From Dehalococcoidia bacterium (GTDB lineage: Bacteria; Chloroflexota; Dehalococcoidia; DSTF01; JACRBR01): DNA of 64,000 bases. The stretch spans positions 119,537-183,536 of the forward strand of contig JADMII010000001.1 in the NCBI GenBank assembly GCA_015478665.1, given 5' to 3'. The number at the start of each line of letters is the position of its first letter. The first letter of the stretch is position 1. This document shows, piece after piece, positions 35,085 to 43,873 of the stretch. The notes beneath the pieces were generated by a model. That model was given only the letters and a program-made list of their open reading frames with translations. It did no database searches and was not told the DNA's origin. Both the position numbers and the translations under genes were made by a program.

Positions 35085-35235
35085 CATGTTCAGATTTTGG
35101 GTCTCTCCCGGGCGATGGATCGCCCGAACATACGACAGGAGGTGCGCCGGGAACCGAAGCCATGCACTGCGCCGGCAACCGAGAGCCGGAGTTGGAGTGG
35201 GTCGGGGGCGCCGCCTCCGCCCGTTGGGAGGAAAG

Positions 35236-37017
35236 ATGCAGTTCCGTAACCGATGGTCCCTGCTGCTCGTCGCCCCATTGGCGGCGATCCTGGTAGTCGC
35301 CGCGGCCTGCGGCGGTGGCAAGAGCAGCGCGGACAAAACGTCGACGGCCGCCGCCGGGACGAACGGCGGCAACACGCCGGCGGCGGGTGGCACGTCGACA
35401 GGTGGCGTGCCGAGCGACGCGGCGCCAGCCGCGCAGCAGAACTTCACGACGAACATCGCCGCGGAGCCGAACACGATCGACCCACAGGCGCTGTCGTATA
35501 CGTATGCGTCCTCCGTTGCCCACCAGCTCTTCGTCACGCTCTTCGACCAGGACCCGAAGACGAGCGAGCTGATCCCCTGGGCGGCGACGGCCGTGCCGAC
35601 GACCGCCAACGGCGGCATCTCCGCCGATGGCCTGACCTACACGGTGAAGATCAAGCCCGGGCTGAAGTGGTCCGACGGCTCAGTGCTGACGGCGAAGGAC
35701 TTCGTCTACGGCATCCTCCGCGGCTACAACCTGAACATCTCCGGCTCCGGGTACGGCGGCTTCATCAGCTCGATCAAGGGCGCGGACGCCGCGCTCAAGG
35801 AAGACCCGAAGGCCGCCGACTACGTCCAGAAGGTCAACGCCGACCTCGCCGGCGGCGTCATCCTCGTCGATGACCAGACGCTCAAGCTCGTCGCCAGCGC
35901 GAAGTCTGCGTCATTCCTCTCGAACTTCACGCTGCCGATCACCGCTGCCGTTCAGCAGGCGAACGTCGAGGCCGCCGGCGCGAACTTCGGCGTCAGCTCG
36001 ACTGCGGCGCAGATGGTGACGAGTGGGCCGTTCAAAGTGAAGCAGTGGGTCGCCAAGGACAACATCACGATCGTCCCGAACCCCAACTACACGGCGGAGC
36101 ACGCGCCCTACCTGCAGCAGGTGACGTTCAAGTTCATCGCCGATGGCAACCAGGCCTACAACGCCTACGTCGCCGGTCAGCTCGACCAGTCGGGTCAGAT
36201 CCCGGCGTCCCAGTACCCGGTCGTGCAGAGGGATGCGAACCTCAAGCAGCAGGTCAAGCAGGAGGAAGAGTTCGGCACGCGCTGGATCTCGGTCGACGTG
36301 ACGATCCCGCCGTGGAACAACAAAGACTTCGTCATCGCCATCAACCAGGCGACGGACCGCGAGGCGATCGCGCGCGACGTCTACTTCGGTCTGCGCAAGG
36401 CGTGGACCGCGCCGTGCCCGCAGAAGGTCGTCGGCTGCGACCCATCGCTCTTCAGCAACCTTGAGTTCAACCTGAGCAAGGCGCAGGCCTCGATCACGAA
36501 GGCGTACCCGAATGGCAACATCCCGCCGGTGACGCTCGAGACGGTCGATGACCCGACGACGAAGGCGCTCGTCACGACCCTGCAGTCGCAGTGGCGGAAG
36601 ATCGGCGTGACGACGAACATCGTCACAACCGACCAGAAGACGCTGCGCGCCGACATGAAGAGCCACAAGTCCGGGACGCAGATCACCGGCTGGGGAATGG
36701 ACTACGCGGACCCGACGGACATCTTCAGCATCTGGACGACGGCGCAGGTCGGCGGCAATAACCTGGGCTTCTACTCCCGCCCACCGTACGACACGCTCGA
36801 GCAGCAGCAGGACGCGACGCTCGAGCCGTCCGCTCGCACGCCGATCCTGAAGCAAATGCAGCAGTTCCTGGCGGCCGACCCGCCCGTGGTCCAGTTCGCC
36901 ATCCAGTTGCGCACGGATCTCGTCAAGCCGAACGTCAAGGGCCTGGTCAGCAGCCCCTTCGACTATCAGGTCTATGGCGACCAGCAGTTGGTCGACGTCT
37001 ATATCGCCAAGCAGTAG
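35236..37017 (+). CDS. ABC transporter substrate-binding lipoprotein, peptide/nickel (SBP family 5) type
   Basis: The 593-residue protein has a lipoprotein signal ending VVAAACGGG (Cys25), a Thr/Gly-rich linker, then an SBP_bac_5 domain: [76 protein letters not shown] and [17 protein letters not shown]. It should capture an oligopeptide or similar solute outside the cell and pass it to the two permeases encoded next. No ATPase gene follows in the window. GGGAGGAAAG precedes the ATG. Confidence 0.9.
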   Translation: MQFRNRWSLLLVAPLAAILVVAAACGGGKSSADKTSTAAAGTNGGNTPAAGGTSTGGVPSDAAPAAQQNFTTNIAAEPNTIDPQALSYTYASSVAHQLFVTLFDQDPKTSELIPWAATAVPTTANGGISADGLTYTVKIKPGLKWSDGSVLTAKDFVYGILRGYNLNISGSGYGGFISSIKGADAALKEDPKAADYVQKVNADLAGGVILVDDQTLKLVASAKSASFLSNFTLPITAAVQQANVEAAGANFGVSSTAAQMVTSGPFKVKQWVAKDNITIVPNPNYTAEHAPYLQQVTFKFIADGNQAYNAYVAGQLDQSGQIPASQYPVVQRDANLKQQVKQEEEFGTRWISVDVTIPPWNNKDFVIAINQATDREAIARDVYFGLRKAWTAPCPQKVVGCDPSLFSNLEFNLSKAQASITKAYPNGNIPPVTLETVDDPTTKALVTTLQSQWRKIGVTTNIVTTDQKTLRADMKSHKSGTQITGWGMDYADPTDIFSIWTTAQVGGNNLGFYSRPPYDTLEQQQDATLEPSARTPILKQMQQFLAADPPVVQFAIQLRTDLVKPNVKGLVSSPFDYQVYGDQQLVDVYIAKQ

Positions 37018-37029
37018 GCTGCACTGTCA

Positions 37030-37056
37030 GGGGGAGGCCCGCCACGGGCCTCCCCC
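37030..37056 (+). other. 12-bp intercistronic stem-loop between binding protein and permease
   Basis: GGGGGAGGCCCG and CGGGCCTCCCCC form a perfect 12-bp stem with a CCA loop, and no T-run follows. In ABC operons such stems often stabilise the upstream message so that more binding protein than permease is made; this role is inferred. Confidence 0.6.
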
Positions 37057-37068
37057 GAAGGGCTCGAC

Positions 37069-37998
37069 ATGACCGGCTACTTCGTGCGCCGCGTGCTCTG
37101 GATCGTGCCGATCCTCTTCCTCGTCACCGTCATCACGTTCGCCCTCATGCACTCCGTCAAGGGCGGCCCCTTCCAGGCCGGCGAGAGCAAGAGCTCGGAC
37201 GCGGCGCGCCAGGCGCTGGCGGCGAAGTACCACCTCGATGAGCCGGTGTGGAAGCAGTACGGCTACTACATGCGCGGGCTGCTGCAGGGTGACCTCGGCC
37301 CCGACCTCCAGCAGCGCGGCAACTCCGTCAACGACATCCTCAAGCAGACCTACAAGCCGACCGTCGAGCTCGGCGTCTTCACGACGATCTACGCGGTCGT
37401 CGTCGGCGTCGGCCTGGGCATCCTTGCTGCGAGCAAGCGCAACACCATCGTCGACTACTTCTCCGTCGGCTTCGCGACGATCGGCGCATCGATGCCGAAC
37501 TTCGTGCTCGGCATCATGCTCGTGCTGCTGTTCGCCGTGAAGTTCCGGTTCTTCCCGCCGACGGGCTGGATCGAAAGTGCGGGCTGGAGGGCGGTCGTCC
37601 TGCCGGTGATCTCCCTCGGCTCGCTTCCGGCGGCCTACATCGCCCGCATCACACGCGCGAGCATGCTGGACGTGATGAACCAGGACTACGTCCGCACGGC
37701 CCGCGCCAAGGGGCTGCGCGAGCGCATGATCGTCTTCCGGCACATCGTCCGCAACGCGCTCATCCCGGTGCTGACGCTGATCGGCCCGATCGCCGCCGGC
37801 CTGCTCACGGGCTCGTTCGTCATCGAGTACTTCTTCGCCATCCCGGGCATCGGCCGCGCCTACGTCGATGCGATCCTCGGGCGCGATTACCCGATGATCA
37901 TGGCGACGACGCTGCTCTACGCCTTCGTCGTCGTCATCGCCAACCTGCTCGTGGACTTCCTCTACGCCGTCGTCGACCCGCGGATCCGGTACTCCTGA
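37069..37998 (+). CDS. ABC transporter permease, DppB type
   Basis: The 309-residue membrane protein starts MTGYFVRRVLWIVPILFLVT, the typical DppB/OppB first helix. It has the periplasmic loop KYHLDEPVWKQYGYYMRGLLQGDLG, then further helices and the EAA loop MNQDYVRTARAKGLRERMI, which docks with the ATPase. The end IEYFFAIPGIGRAYVDAILGRDYPMIM is characteristic. It forms the channel with the next gene's product. It starts 51 bases after the binding-protein gene, following the stem-loop. Confidence 0.9.
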   Translation: MTGYFVRRVLWIVPILFLVTVITFALMHSVKGGPFQAGESKSSDAARQALAAKYHLDEPVWKQYGYYMRGLLQGDLGPDLQQRGNSVNDILKQTYKPTVELGVFTTIYAVVVGVGLGILAASKRNTIVDYFSVGFATIGASMPNFVLGIMLVLLFAVKFRFFPPTGWIESAGWRAVVLPVISLGSLPAAYIARITRASMLDVMNQDYVRTARAKGLRERMIVFRHIVRNALIPVLTLIGPIAAGLLTGSFVIEYFFAIPGIGRAYVDAILGRDYPMIMATTLLYAFVVVIANLLVDFLYAVVDPRIRYS

Positions 37999-38015
37999 TG
38001 AAGGCAGGCTGAACG

Positions 38016-38960
38016 ATGGCACAGGACAGCGCGACGAGGACCGCGGCAACCGGGGCGCCGCAGCCGCTGCTGATGGAGCTGGAGCATCGGGGCCGCGCGC
38101 GCGGCCTCTGGAGCGATGCCCTCCACCGCCTGATTCAGAACCGGCTGGCGGTCGTCGGCGCCGTGATCATCGCGGTCATCGGCTTGGCGGCGATCTTCGC
38201 GCCGTTTGTGGCGCCCTACCCGTATGAACAGATCTTCCCTGGCCAGATCATCGAGGCTCCGAGCGCGACACACTTCTTCGGTACGAACCTCTCAGGACAG
38301 GACACACTCTCGCGCACGATCTACGGCGCCCGCAACTCGCTCGGCGTCGGCATCTTCGTGCAGGTGATCATCCTCGTCATCGCGGTTCTCGTCGGCGGCG
38401 GCGCTGCGCTCGGCGGCAAGACGGCGGATGGCCTGCTCATGCGCATGACCGACGTCGTCTACGCATTCCCGGATCTACTGTTCGTCATCCTGCTGCAGCA
38501 GGTGCTGGCCGGCACGAGGATCGCCGCCTACGTCGGCGGCCTCTTCGTCGTCTTCCTCGCCATCGGCCTGGTCGGCTGGGTGAACCTGGCGCGGCTGATC
38601 CGCGGCCAGATGCTGGCGCTGCGGACGACGGACTACGTCATCGCGGCGGAGGCACTCGGCGCCACCCGGACGCGTATCGTCATGAAGCACATGCTGCCGA
38701 ATACCCTGAGCCCCGTCATCGTGGCGCTCACGTTCGGCGTCCCTTCGGCGATCTTCACCGAGGCGACGCTCTCATTCATCGGCATCGGCATCCGGCCGCC
38801 GCTCGCCGACTGGGGCAACATGATCTACGACGGCTACGGCGCCGTCCTCGCAACGCCGTGGCCGATCTTCTTCCCGGCGGCCGCGCTGGCGCTGACATTC
38901 CTCAGTTTCCAGTTCCTCGGCGACGGCCTGCGCGACGCGCTCGACCCGCGGACGCGCTGA
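38016..38960 (+). CDS. ABC transporter permease, DppC type
   Basis: The 314-residue permease has a cytoplasmic N-terminus, a first helix (LAVVGAVIIAVIGLAAIFAP) and HFFGTNLSGQDTLSRTIYGARNSLGVG, the DppC signature. The EAA loop is RTTDYVIAAEALGATRTRIV, and the end is LSFIGIGIRPPLADWGNMI. It pairs with the DppB-type permease. AAGGCAGG precedes the ATG and the gap to the previous gene is 17 bases. ATP-binding subunits must be encoded elsewhere. Confidence 0.9.
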   Translation: MAQDSATRTAATGAPQPLLMELEHRGRARGLWSDALHRLIQNRLAVVGAVIIAVIGLAAIFAPFVAPYPYEQIFPGQIIEAPSATHFFGTNLSGQDTLSRTIYGARNSLGVGIFVQVIILVIAVLVGGGAALGGKTADGLLMRMTDVVYAFPDLLFVILLQQVLAGTRIAAYVGGLFVVFLAIGLVGWVNLARLIRGQMLALRTTDYVIAAEALGATRTRIVMKHMLPNTLSPVIVALTFGVPSAIFTEATLSFIGIGIRPPLADWGNMIYDGYGAVLATPWPIFFPAAALALTFLSFQFLGDGLRDALDPRTR

Positions 38961-39134
38961 GGCCGCGGCGTCGGCCAACGTGCCGGCAACCGGCTATGCG
39001 AACAGGCGCCGCCAGTCGCCCTGCCGATGATGCACCTGCGATGTTGGATGTTGGAGATTGCGCCGCGATATCCGCTCCCGGTCGCCCTCCCCGATCCTCA
39101 GGCCGCAGTCACCAGTCACCCACCAGTCATCAGT

Positions 39135-39974
39135 TCACTGTCCGACGCGGATCGCGGCGGCGATGCCCGTGCCGGCTTCGGTGAACTGCCAGCTGCGGTA
39201 GCGGCCGTCCTCCTGCACGTACCAGCGCCAGACGCGGGCGAGGTCGTCCGTGGCAGCGATGTCGTCGAAGACGATGACGCCGCCGAGCTTGAGGCGCGGC
39301 AGCACGTTCGCGAGATCGCGCGCGGCGCCGGCGAGCGAGTGGTCGCCGTCGACGTTGATCAGGTCGAAGAACAGGCCCGGGTGCGCGGCGAGGAACGCCG
39401 GCACGGTGACAGCGCTGTCGCCTGAGGTAAAGGCCGCCTGGCCGCGGAACCCCGCCGCCGCGAGCTCGCCTCGCACAAATTCCGGGCCGGGATTGGTGGC
39501 GCCGCCATAGTCCTGCAGCCAGAGGTCGAAACCCCGGATCGCGCATTCCGGCGCGACGGACGCCACGACCGATGCGCTCCGCCCGCGTCGGACGCCGATC
39601 TCGAGGTAGGACGTCGGCGCGAGGAGGCTGGCGGCGGCGGCGAGCACGGTCGTCACGTCGGCGTAGCGCCAGCGGTCGCCGAAGCGGGCACGCGCCCACG
39701 TGTAGAAGAGGATCTGGCCGGCGGTCTCGTCGGTCGGCGTCAGCTTCTGGAGCACCGCGAGCACGGCCTCCGCCGTCGCCGGCGCGAGGGCAGCTTCGGC
39801 GAGCGTGGAGATCGTCGGCGGGAAGTACGGCTCGAGCGCGGAGGGGCCGCTGGTGTCGGGCGTCCGCGGCAGGTAGCGGGGAGCGGGCAGCAGCCGCAGG
39901 TCGCCCCAGCGGGCGCGGAGTGCGCGCGCGAGCGAGCGGGCGGCGGGGACGCGGCGGATGGTATCCGGGAGCAT
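39135..39974 (-). CDS. class I SAM-dependent methyltransferase
   Basis: The 279-residue protein has a helical N-terminal third and a Rossmann methyltransferase core: SYLEIGVRRGRSASVVASVA (motif I, LEIGVxxG), IRGFDLWLQDYGG (acid after beta 2), FFDLINVDGDHSLAGAARDL and LKLGGVIVFDDI. It belongs to the Methyltransf_24-like group often found near surface-polysaccharide genes. The substrate is unknown. The start ATG has TATACT seven bases upstream and no ribosome-binding site, so it is probably leaderless. Confidence 0.75.
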   Translation of the reverse strand: MLPDTIRRVPAARSLARALRARWGDLRLLPAPRYLPRTPDTSGPSALEPYFPPTISTLAEAALAPATAEAVLAVLQKLTPTDETAGQILFYTWARARFGDRWRYADVTTVLAAAASLLAPTSYLEIGVRRGRSASVVASVAPECAIRGFDLWLQDYGGATNPGPEFVRGELAAAGFRGQAAFTSGDSAVTVPAFLAAHPGLFFDLINVDGDHSLAGAARDLANVLPRLKLGGVIVFDDIAATDDLARVWRWYVQEDGRYRSWQFTEAGTGIAAAIRVGQ

Positions 39975-39981
39975 GTGGCGG

Positions 39982-39987
39982 AGTATA
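39982..39987 (-). promoter_or_regulatory. -10 box TATACT, leaderless start of the methyltransferase gene
   Basis: On the minus strand CCGTATACT is followed by CCGCCAC and the ATG. Confidence 0.5.
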
Positions 39988-40109
39988 CGGTGGGGCTGTG
40001 GGAGGTGGGAAGCGGCTCCCGGCTGTCGGGCTGCCGTGGGGCCAATGTTACATGTCGTGCCGCCGTCGGCGCCAAAACAGAGCCGGTCGCCGGCTGCCGG
40101 TCGCTCCGC

Positions 40110-40115
40110 TACGAT
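40110..40115 (+). promoter_or_regulatory. -10 box TACGAT of tRNA-Gln
   Basis: CGCTACGAT lies 11 bases before the mature 5' end of the tRNA. No convincing -35 was found. Confidence 0.35.
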
Positions 40116-40126
40116 GGGTGCGGCGA

Positions 40127-40200
40127 TGCCGGATCGTCTAACGGTAGGACAGCGGCCTTTGAAGCCGTATATCCAGGTTCGAATCCTGGTCCGGCAGCCA
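40127..40200 (+). tRNA. tRNA-Gln (anticodon TTG)
   Basis: The acceptor stem TGCCGGA pairs with TCCGGCA (40190-40196), followed by discriminator G and an encoded CCA. The anticodon loop CTTTGAA gives anticodon TTG, for glutamine. The T-arm contains GGTTCGAATCC. All arms fold normally. Confidence 0.95.
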
Positions 40201-40262
40201 GTCACCCGAACCAAACACCGTGCGGGCGAAGATGGGACGCCCGGCCTTGGCGCGGCAGCGGA

Positions 40263-40568
40263 TCACCATTCGGCGGGCAGGCCCATGCTCTGGTAGAGGC
40301 CGTTCGGCAGATCGATCTCGCCGAACTGCTCCTCGTAGCGTTTGACGTTCATGACGAAGAGCTTCGCGAGCACCTTGGCGTGCTGCGGGCTCATGTGCGC
40401 GCGCGCCAAGACGTGCATGCCCGGCTGCGATGCCCCCTCGACCGGCGGCGTGCCCTTGCCCAACGCCAGGCTGAAGCCGTAGGCGCCGACCTCGAAGTTC
40501 ACGCTGTCGCAGTAGAATTCCGCGGGCTCGACCGCGGGCTGCGCGGATGTCGGATGCTCCTGGTCCAT
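40263..40568 (-). CDS. DUF3467 family protein
   Basis: The 101-residue protein has the DUF3467 pattern: AEFYCDSVNFEVGAYGFSLALGKG, then HVLARAHMSPQHAKVLAKLF and a C-terminal YEEQFGEIDLPNG. The family is small and widespread, with no assigned activity; it looks like a one-domain beta-rich protein with a C-terminal helix. GGAGGCGCGGACCG precedes the ATG. It lies between two tRNA genes, on the other strand. Confidence 0.8.
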   Translation of the reverse strand: MDQEHPTSAQPAVEPAEFYCDSVNFEVGAYGFSLALGKGTPPVEGASQPGMHVLARAHMSPQHAKVLAKLFVMNVKRYEEQFGEIDLPNGLYQSMGLPAEW

Positions 40569-40783
40569 CGGTCCGCGCCTCCTGCTCCACTCGCACCCTG
40601 CCGACGCGCACACTGTACCCCGCGCGCCGGTTTGCCGGAACTCGTCGCAGCGTCGCGACGCGCGCCACCCTCCCCGGCGTGCGCTGCCTGCACCGAGGGC
40701 GGCGGCGCCGGCTGTCGATGCGGCGCAGCGCCGTTCCGGATTTGAGGGCAGGCGTGCGCCGCCGCCAGATGGCCGCTGGCCGG

Positions 40784-40813
40784 TTGAGGCCGAAGCGGCG
40801 AATCGGGTAGCAT
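40784..40813 (+). promoter_or_regulatory. promoter of tRNA-Asn
   Basis: TTGAGG (40784-40789), an 18-base spacer and TAGCAT (40808-40813) lie 36 bases before the tRNA. The match to sigma-70 consensus is fair. Confidence 0.45.
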
Positions 40814-40848
40814 GGACGGCTGGGTGCGACGCCCGGCGGCGCGCTCCT

Positions 40849-40923
40849 TCCCCGGTAGCTCAATGGTAGAGCAATCGGCTGTTAACCGATTGGTTGTAGG
40901 TTCGAGTCCTGCCCGGGGAGCCA
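40849..40923 (+). tRNA. tRNA-Asn (anticodon GTT), integration site of the element
   Basis: The acceptor stem TCCCCGG pairs with CCGGGGA (40913-40919), then G and encoded CCA. The anticodon loop CTGTTAA gives GTT, for asparagine. The T-arm is GGTTCGAGTCC. The integrase gene lies 148 bases beyond the 3' end, the usual arrangement for an element inserted in a tRNA gene, so attL is probably within the 3' part of this gene. No duplicate of that 3' part was found in the window. Confidence 0.95.
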
Positions 40924-40939
40924 GATTTCAGATTCAAAC

Positions 40940-40962
40940 GCCGCCTCTTCGGGCGGCTTTTT
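40940..40962 (+). terminator. intrinsic terminator of tRNA-Asn
   Basis: GCCGCC (40940-40945), loop TCTTCG and GGCGGC (40952-40957) are followed by TTTTT. It is a textbook rho-independent terminator. Confidence 0.85.
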
Positions 40963-40980
40963 CCTTCGCTAACGAGCCGG

Positions 40981-41002
40981 TGACGCCAACGTGACGCCAA
41001 CG
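40981..41002 (+). repeat. tandem 11-bp repeat between tRNA-Asn and the integrase gene
   Basis: TGACGCCAACG occurs twice back to back, at 40981-40991 and 40992-41002. Such short tandem repeats next to an integrase gene are typical arm-type binding sites for integrase or excisionase. Confidence 0.6.
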
Positions 41003-41070
41003 GCAAGCGACCGTGTCGTCCAGTCCACCTGCGCCGTTGCCGATGCTCCCCATAGAGAAGGAGCAGCAAC

Positions 41071-42300
41071 GTGGGCAAGCGACGAACGAACGGCGAGGGC
41101 ACGGTCTACCGGCGACGCGACGGGCGCTGGACGGCGCGCTACTACGACGCCAGCGGCGTGCGCCGCGCGGTCTACGGCTCGAACCGGGCGGAGGTCTCGG
41201 CGAAGCTCCGCGCCCACCTGAAGGACGTGGACGACGACCTTCCGGCGGTCGAGTTCGAGCAGGAGACGCTGGAGGCGTTCCTTCGCCGCTGGCTCGACGA
41301 CTACCGCACCGGTGCGCGCAAGTACAACACGGGGCGCGGGTACGAGTCTTACATCAACAATCACGTCGTCCCGGCGCTCGGGCGCATCCGGGTTGCGAAA
41401 CTGAGCCCGCAGGATGTCCAGTCGTTCTACCGCGACCTCCTCACCAAGAAACGTCTTTCACCGACCACCGTCCGCCACATCCACGCGATGCTGGGTCTGG
41501 CGCTGAAGCGAGCCACCGCGTGGGGGCTCGCGCGGCGTAACGTCGCCACGCTCGTGAATGCCCCGAGGCGCGCGCCATTCGAAGCCCAGCCGTACACCGC
41601 CGAAGAGGCACAGCGCTTCGTGGAAGCGGTACAGGGTGACGACCTCGCAGCCCTGTACATCCTCGCCGTCAGCACGGGTATGCGGGAAGGGGAACTACTC
41701 GCGTTGCGCTGGTCAGACGTGGACTTCAAGACGGGTGTCCTCCGCGTGCAGCGCAACGTTGTGCGACCACGTGGCGGCGGCTTCCGGTTCGAAGACCCGA
41801 AGAGCGCCAGTGGCCGCCGCGCCATCAAGCTGCCGCCGGTCGCGCTGGAAGCCTTGCTCGCGCATAGCGTCGCCCAGAAGAGCCAGCAGTTGCGGAAGGG
41901 TGACCGCTGGGAAGCGCTCGACCTCGTGTTCCCGAACAAGTACGGAAGACCGCTCGAACCAACGAACCTCATTCGACGTTTCCGGTTGCTGTTGCCAGAG
42001 GCGGGCTTGCGCGTGGTGCGCTTCCAAGACCTGCGCCACACGTTCGCGACGTTGCAGGTGACATTCGACACACCACCGAAGATTGCCGCCGCGATGCTCG
42101 GTCACAGCAACCCACAGGTCACGCTCAGCATCTACCAACACGCCGCGACCTACATGCAGGAAGCGGCGACGGAGCGGATGGACGCATTGCTGCGCGGCGG
42201 ACGTGCTGACAAGCAGGATGCGCGAGCAGCGACGAGGAGGAAGCATGGCAATCAGAACGGAAGCGCGGCGAATAGGGCGCCAATTGCCCAACCCAGATAA
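41071..42300 (+). CDS. int: tyrosine integrase of the tRNA-Asn element
   Basis: The 409-residue protein has an N-terminal arm-binding domain (GEGTVYRRRDGRWTARYYD), a SAM-like core-binding domain (FLRRWLDDYRTGARKYNTGR...) and a catalytic domain (about 185-385). Catalytic residues are visible: Arg in STGMREGELLALRW, His-x-x-Arg in DLRHTFAT, His in MLGHSNPQVT and the nucleophile Tyr in SIYQHA. It should integrate and excise the element at tRNA-Asn. The GTG start has AAGGAG ten bases upstream. The C-terminus is extended and basic. The excisionase-like gene overlaps its 3' end. Confidence 0.92.
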   Translation: MGKRRTNGEGTVYRRRDGRWTARYYDASGVRRAVYGSNRAEVSAKLRAHLKDVDDDLPAVEFEQETLEAFLRRWLDDYRTGARKYNTGRGYESYINNHVVPALGRIRVAKLSPQDVQSFYRDLLTKKRLSPTTVRHIHAMLGLALKRATAWGLARRNVATLVNAPRRAPFEAQPYTAEEAQRFVEAVQGDDLAALYILAVSTGMREGELLALRWSDVDFKTGVLRVQRNVVRPRGGGFRFEDPKSASGRRAIKLPPVALEALLAHSVAQKSQQLRKGDRWEALDLVFPNKYGRPLEPTNLIRRFRLLLPEAGLRVVRFQDLRHTFATLQVTFDTPPKIAAAMLGHSNPQVTLSIYQHAATYMQEAATERMDALLRGGRADKQDARAATRRKHGNQNGSAANRAPIAQPR

Positions 42301-42607
42301 TCTCGCACCGGAGCCGACGAGCACCGGGTCGAGCACGCCGCCAGCAGTCACTGACTACTTGCTGACCGTCGAGCAAGCCTGCGAAATGCTGAAGATAAGC
42401 CGCGCGCACCTGTACCGCGAGATGCAGCAGCGACGGTTGCGCGCGGTGAAGATTGGCCGTAATCGGCGCATCAAGGCGAGCGCCATCTCAGACTACATCG
42501 AGAAGCTGCCCGCGGCGGCGCGCGTCGGCGACGCCGAAGAGTCTCCGCTCCGCGCGTACGTGATGCTGCGAGCGATGGTGATGGGCGCGGAGCCGACAGC
42601 GGCGTAG
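42245..42607 (+). CDS. xis: excisionase-family helix-turn-helix protein
   Basis: The 120-residue protein contains a MerR-like excisionase HTH in its middle: YLLTVEQACEMLKISRAHLY then REMQQRRLRAVKIGRNRRI and KASAISDYIEKL. Such proteins bend att DNA and direct the integrase toward excision, or regulate it. GGAGGAAGC precedes the ATG, and the gene overlaps int by 56 bases, so the two are translated from one message. The C-terminal 30 residues are specific to this protein. Confidence 0.8.
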   Translation: MAIRTEARRIGRQLPNPDNLAPEPTSTGSSTPPAVTDYLLTVEQACEMLKISRAHLYREMQQRRLRAVKIGRNRRIKASAISDYIEKLPAAARVGDAEESPLRAYVMLRAMVMGAEPTAA

Positions 42608-42659
42608 CTTCGTGCCGTTCTCGTAGCCGTGACCAACTCACGCCCCGCGCGTCCTGATG

Positions 42660-42665
42660 TACACT
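42660..42665 (+). promoter_or_regulatory. -10 box TACACT before the Excalibur lipoprotein gene
   Basis: TGTACACT lies 22 bases before ATG 42688; the ribosome-binding site GGGGGAGG lies between. Confidence 0.35.
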
Positions 42666-42687
42666 CGCGTGCGAACGAGGGGGAGGC

Positions 42688-43714
42688 ATGGCGGCACTAC
42701 GCTTCGTGTCCGCAGCAGTTCGCGCGCATCCCGTGTGGGGCGCCCTTTGTGCGCTGTTGCTGTCTCTCGTGTTCGTCACGGGATGCACAGCCAGTAACGG
42801 AAGCACGGTAAAGCCCACCTCAACCGCGAGCACTGCAGCCGCCGCGACCGCCACCGCTTCGGGCCCGCTCAGTCCAACGGTGATTCCCCCGTCGCCGACA
42901 GCCGATGCTGGCGACACCGACGCAACAGCGGTGGGCACGCCACTCGCGACCGGAGGTGTCTCGTGCGGCACGGAACGCTGGCCGGTGAAGACGCTGAGCG
43001 ATGCAGACGCAGGGAACGTGTCCTTCTCGCCGGTGCCCCTCTCGTTCAGTGTGCTGCGTGCGCTACCGGCACCTGCCTCGCTGCCACAGGACTCTCGTGA
43101 CGCACCGGTCGAGGACACTACGTACGCCATCACCGCGAACGTCGTCGAGTTCAAGCAGGAGGACGACCACGACATCCATGTCGTCATCGCTGACCCGAGC
43201 GATGCGTCCGCGACGATGATAGTTGAGTTCCCGGACGCAGCGGACTGCACGGGCGCGGTGAGTTCCGCCGACGCGAACGCGATGAAGGCAGCGCGCGCTG
43301 CGCTCATCGCCGCGTAACGGGCAACCATCAACGTCGCGCTTCCGACACATCAGCGGCACCGCGACGTTCGTCGGCGTCGCGTTCTTCGACTTCAAGCACG
43401 GACAGACGGGCGTCGCTCCGAACGCCATCGAGCTACACCCTGTCCTGTCGTTCGCTCAAGGCACGAGTGCTGCGGCAATACTTCTGCCAAGTAGTGGAGC
43501 GCCTCCAGTAGCTGCTTCCGTTCCGACGATGGCAGCGCCGGGCGGAGCGAACTGTGACCCGTCCTACCCGGACGTGTGCCTCGCGGACGGAATCGGCGAT
43601 TGGGACTGCGCGGGCGGCGGCGGGAACGGGCCGAACTTCATCAAGGGGCCGATTCGCGTGCTCCCGCCTGACCCCTTCCACCTCGACGGGAATCATGACG
43701 GCGTAGCGTGTTGA
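42688..43714 (+). pseudogene. Excalibur-domain lipoprotein gene with a +1 frameshift
   Basis: The first frame encodes a lipoprotein signal (SLVFVTGC, Cys33), a Thr/Ala-rich linker and a globular part, and stops at 43317. The second frame continues at once with FRHISGTATFVGVAFFDFKH then GQTGVAPNAIELHPVLSF, a conserved motif of this extracellular family. It ends with a C-terminal Excalibur-like calcium-binding motif, DPFHLDGNHDGVAC. The two halves are parts of one gene split near 43310-43325 by a frame change. A ribosome-binding site GGGGGAGG is intact. If the shift is real, only the truncated lipoprotein is made. Confidence 0.7.
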
Positions 43715-43729
43715 TGAGGAGAACAGCAG

Positions 43730-43873
43730 ATGGCGGGTGAGCACGACGAAGTCGCCGCTTCGCGCGCGGACGGTCTGGGCGTTCGTGATGATGCGGGCGA
43801 AGCGCAGGGAGGGAGCCTCTACATAGGGGAGGTGTTTGGAGGTTCTGGGGAAACTCCGTCCTGTGTCGAGTGA
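43730..43873 (+). CDS. small possible ORF, 47 aa
   Basis: The frame starts MAGEHDEVAASRADGLGVRD with GAGGAG nine bases before the ATG, and ends at 43873. It overlaps the 3' end of the opposite-strand gene by 55 bases. It is acidic and has no homology that I recognise. The ribosome-binding site is the only support. Confidence 0.3.
   Translation: MAGEHDEVAASRADGLGVRDDAGEAQGGSLYIGEVFGGSGETPSCVE

Larger units (their letters stand above)
34648..35235. other. 588-bp divergent region between ccr and the ABC binding-protein gene
   Basis: It holds the ccr promoter on the left, a 26-bp near-perfect direct repeat (34731-34756 and 34792-34817), and on the right the promoter and about 145-base leader of the binding-protein gene. 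No gene seen. Confidence 0.5.
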
